From contig SWDO01000023.1 in assembly GCA_005116895.1 (NCBI GenBank), positions 10,185 through 47,741 on the forward strand: a DNA stretch of 37,557 nt, given 5' to 3'. Origin of the DNA: Nitrospira sp. (lineage in GTDB: Bacteria; Nitrospirota; Nitrospiria; Nitrospirales; Nitrospiraceae). The stretch's first letter is position 1. Each line of letters starts with the position of its first letter. The position numbers were made by a program, and so were the translations under genes. Of this stretch, positions 36,327-37,557 are shown one piece after another. The notes beneath the pieces were generated by a model. It saw only the letters and a program-made list of their open reading frames with translations. It was not told where the DNA came from and made no database searches.

Positions 36327-36833
36327 CTAGATCTTCACAACCAGCTTTGCTTCAGCAATCAACTCTCGACTCAATTTCACCGCCTGAGATGCTCTCGGAG
36401 CAACCACCCTCAGCACGACCGCCTCTTCGTCCACCTGCATCAGTTGACCAGCAATCTTCCACTGGCCTTCGAGAGGCTCTCGAAGCTTGAGACTCACTTC
36501 TTTTCCAATCGCCCGTTGATAATCCTGGGATCTCTTGAAGGGTCGATCAAGACCCGGAGAAGAGACTTCAAGCGTATAGGCATGGGGAAATGGATCGGCC
36601 ACGTCAAGCGCCGGTCCTAGAGCCTTATGTGCCTGCTCACAGTCTGTGATGCTGACTCCATCCGATTTAGCGATCAGAACGCGAACGACCGAGCGAGGGC
36701 CTTTTCCCACGCACACCACATCAACCAACTCAAGCCCGAGCGTCCATAGGATCGGCGAAATGATTTTTTCCAACCGGTCGGCAACCGGCTGATGACTACT
36801 GCCTGGTATACTCAGCCCATTTCCCTTCGACAT
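36327..36833 (-). CDS. rimP: Ribosome maturation factor RimP
   Basis: RimP assists 30S subunit maturation. The 168-residue protein has the family blocks LGLELVDVVCVGKG, VRVLIAKSDGVSITDCEQAHKALGPALD, PFPHAYTLEVSSPGLDRPFKRSQDYQRAIGKEVSLKL, and a C-terminal SH3-like part. ATG at 36833 gives the usual start; longer in-frame choices (36857, 36902) would begin in or before an intrinsic terminator hairpin and are rejected. The first gene of the canonical rimP-nusA-infB operon. Confidence 0.93.
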   Translation of the reverse strand: MSKGNGLSIPGSSHQPVADRLEKIISPILWTLGLELVDVVCVGKGPRSVVRVLIAKSDGVSITDCEQAHKALGPALDVADPFPHAYTLEVSSPGLDRPFKRSQDYQRAIGKEVSLKLREPLEGQWKIAGQLMQVDEEAVVLRVVAPRASQAVKLSRELIAEAKLVVKI

Positions 36834-36841
36834 GTATCCAA

Positions 36842-36867
36842 ACAAAAAAGTGGGCATGAGCCCACTT
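36842..36867 (-). terminator. Intrinsic terminator just before rimP
   Basis: A perfect 8-bp stem, AAGTGGGC (36848-36855) with GCCCACTT (36860-36867), and a 4-base loop are followed on the minus strand by a run of T (36844-36849). It sits 45 bases after the transaminase stop and nine bases before the rimP ATG. It either ends the transaminase transcript or acts as an attenuator for the nusA operon. Confidence 0.85.
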
Positions 36868-36912
36868 ACAGAGGCAGCACCATACCATGCACCCCGGTGC
36901 AAAGCAAGGGCA

Positions 36913-37488
36913 CTAGCCGGTTAACAAGGCCCAGCGAGCAGCCAGTGTTTTTGTGATGGGACCAGGCTGGCCAGAGCCAATGGTTCTTCCATCAATCCGG
37001 ACAACACCGAGTACTTCGAGCGTAGTCCCCGTCAGAAAGACTTCATCTGCATGATACAGAACATCGAGCGGTATGAACCGTTCTTCGATGACAATGTCGT
37101 CTTTTTTCGCCAACTCTAAGACCACGGTCCGTGTGACGCCGGATAGAATTCGTGGACCTTCGGGAGCCGTCACGACCACCCCATCCTGAATCGCCATAAC
37201 ATTGCTCAGCGCACCTTCCATGACGAAACCGTCTCTGACTAAAATCGTTTCGAAGACGCCGGCCTTCTTCGCTTCTTCACGGGCAAGGACGTTGGCTAGA
37301 AGATTGACGCTTTTGATATCACAACGCCCCCACCGGAGATCCTCTCTGGTGCAAGCGCTGACGCCGGTGCGGCGGACGTCCGGTGTCAGAGGATGAAACT
37401 CCCTGATGGTCATCACGACCGTTGGAAGAGTATCGGTGGGGAAACCATGCTCGCGAGGAGCCACCCCTCTGGTGACCTGAATGTAGAT
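36913..37488 (-). CDS. dat: D-amino-acid (D-alanine) transaminase, 5'-truncated at a fold-back junction
   Basis: The C-terminal two thirds of a class IV PLP aminotransferase. Reading from 37488 it gives IYIQVTRGVAPREHGFP, then the PLP-lysine block WGRCDIKSVNLLANVLA, MEGALSNVMAI (the PLP-binding glutamate) and ILSGVTRTVVLELA, all close to D-alanine transaminase, which interconverts D-alanine/2-oxoglutarate and D-glutamate/pyruvate. Branched-chain aminotransferase IlvE is the alternative, but the IYIQVTRGVAPR block favours Dat. An in-frame stop lies immediately upstream because the sequence folds back at 37488/37489; the GTG at 37464 is an internal valine, not the start. Confidence 0.85.
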   Translation of the reverse strand: MYIQVTRGVAPREHGFPTDTLPTVVMTIREFHPLTPDVRRTGVSACTREDLRWGRCDIKSVNLLANVLAREEAKKAGVFETILVRDGFVMEGALSNVMAIQDGVVVTAPEGPRILSGVTRTVVLELAKKDDIVIEERFIPLDVLYHADEVFLTGTTLEVLGVVRIDGRTIGSGQPGPITKTLAARWALLTG

Positions 37489-37557
37489 GGATTCAACAAG
37501 GACTTAGCCTGGCCGGCTATCAAGATGCCAAGATCTACATTCAGGTCACCAGAGGGG
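37464..37557. repeat. 25-bp perfect inverted repeat at the window end (fold-back)
   Basis: Bases 37464-37488 and 37533-37557 are exact inverted copies around a 44-base centre. The plus strand from about 37486 to the end encodes WIQQGLSLAGYQDAK followed by IYIQVTRG. That is the missing upstream part of the transaminase, in the opposite orientation to the rest of the gene. The window therefore ends in an inverted, partly duplicated copy of its own last gene. Confidence 0.9.

Noticed and set aside
1..37557. Search for CRISPR arrays, phage genes, transposases, toxin-antitoxin or defence systems
   Set aside because: No regularly spaced repeats, integrase, transposase or recognisable defence proteins were seen; nearly all coding space is housekeeping genes.

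Overview
The window is a dense, mostly single-strand bacterial chromosome segment made of housekeeping genes with very short or overlapping gene junctions. The high-GC coding style, the gene neighbourhoods (ihfA-merR-tRNA-Pro-surE, citramalate synthase beside a threonine operon, a LapA-mutS cluster) and a dispersed-looking palindromic element after ihfA point to the phylum Nitrospirota, most likely a Nitrospira-like organism. That assignment is inference; no marker gene here was compared with a database. Both window ends lie inside genes, and the right end shows a fold-back palindrome, so this looks like a contig from an assembly.

Layout from left to right. (1) 1-5913, minus strand: a type IV pilus / type II secretion-like cluster, with prepilin peptidase, then FimT-, PilV-, PilW- and PilX-like minor pilins in overlapping reading frames, then a PilB/GspE-type ATPase that has lost its Walker A segment and its reading frame. 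(2) 6085-6363, plus strand: a bare LuxR-type DNA-binding domain protein divergent from the pilus cluster. (3) 6350-11136, minus: ihfA, a small MerR-type regulator, tRNA-Pro(GGG), surE, a DedA membrane protein, cysS and rlmB. (4) 11277-19041, minus: aminotransferase, homoserine dehydrogenase, threonine synthase, an altered ApgM-family protein, aspartokinase and citramalate synthase. These cover aspartate to threonine, plus the citramalate entry to isoleucine. No classical homoserine kinase is present, and the ApgM-like protein sits where one is needed. (5) 19337-25239, plus: pdxJ, nnr, tsaE, a LapA-domain membrane protein and mutS, closed by a large hairpin. (6) 25320-26550, minus: two consecutive small exported proteins of unknown function with their own promoter. 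(7) 26840-36833, minus: the translation/RNA cluster rimP-nusA-infB-ylxP-rbfA-truB-rpsO-pnp followed by an M16 protease. (8) 36913-37557: a disrupted D-amino-acid transaminase gene at the window edge.

I found no phage, transposase, CRISPR array or recognisable defence system. The most unusual items are: the ApgM-like protein lacking the nucleophilic serine in the threonine operon; the multi-branched RNA structure that fills the whole rpsO-pnp gap; the intrinsic terminator immediately before the rimP start; the dyad lying exactly in the ihfA promoter spacer ahead of a MerR-family gene; the unrecognised exported-protein pair with dyads over its promoter; and three sites (PilB deletion, CimA 5' frameshift, right-end fold-back) that are either real lesions or assembly faults.
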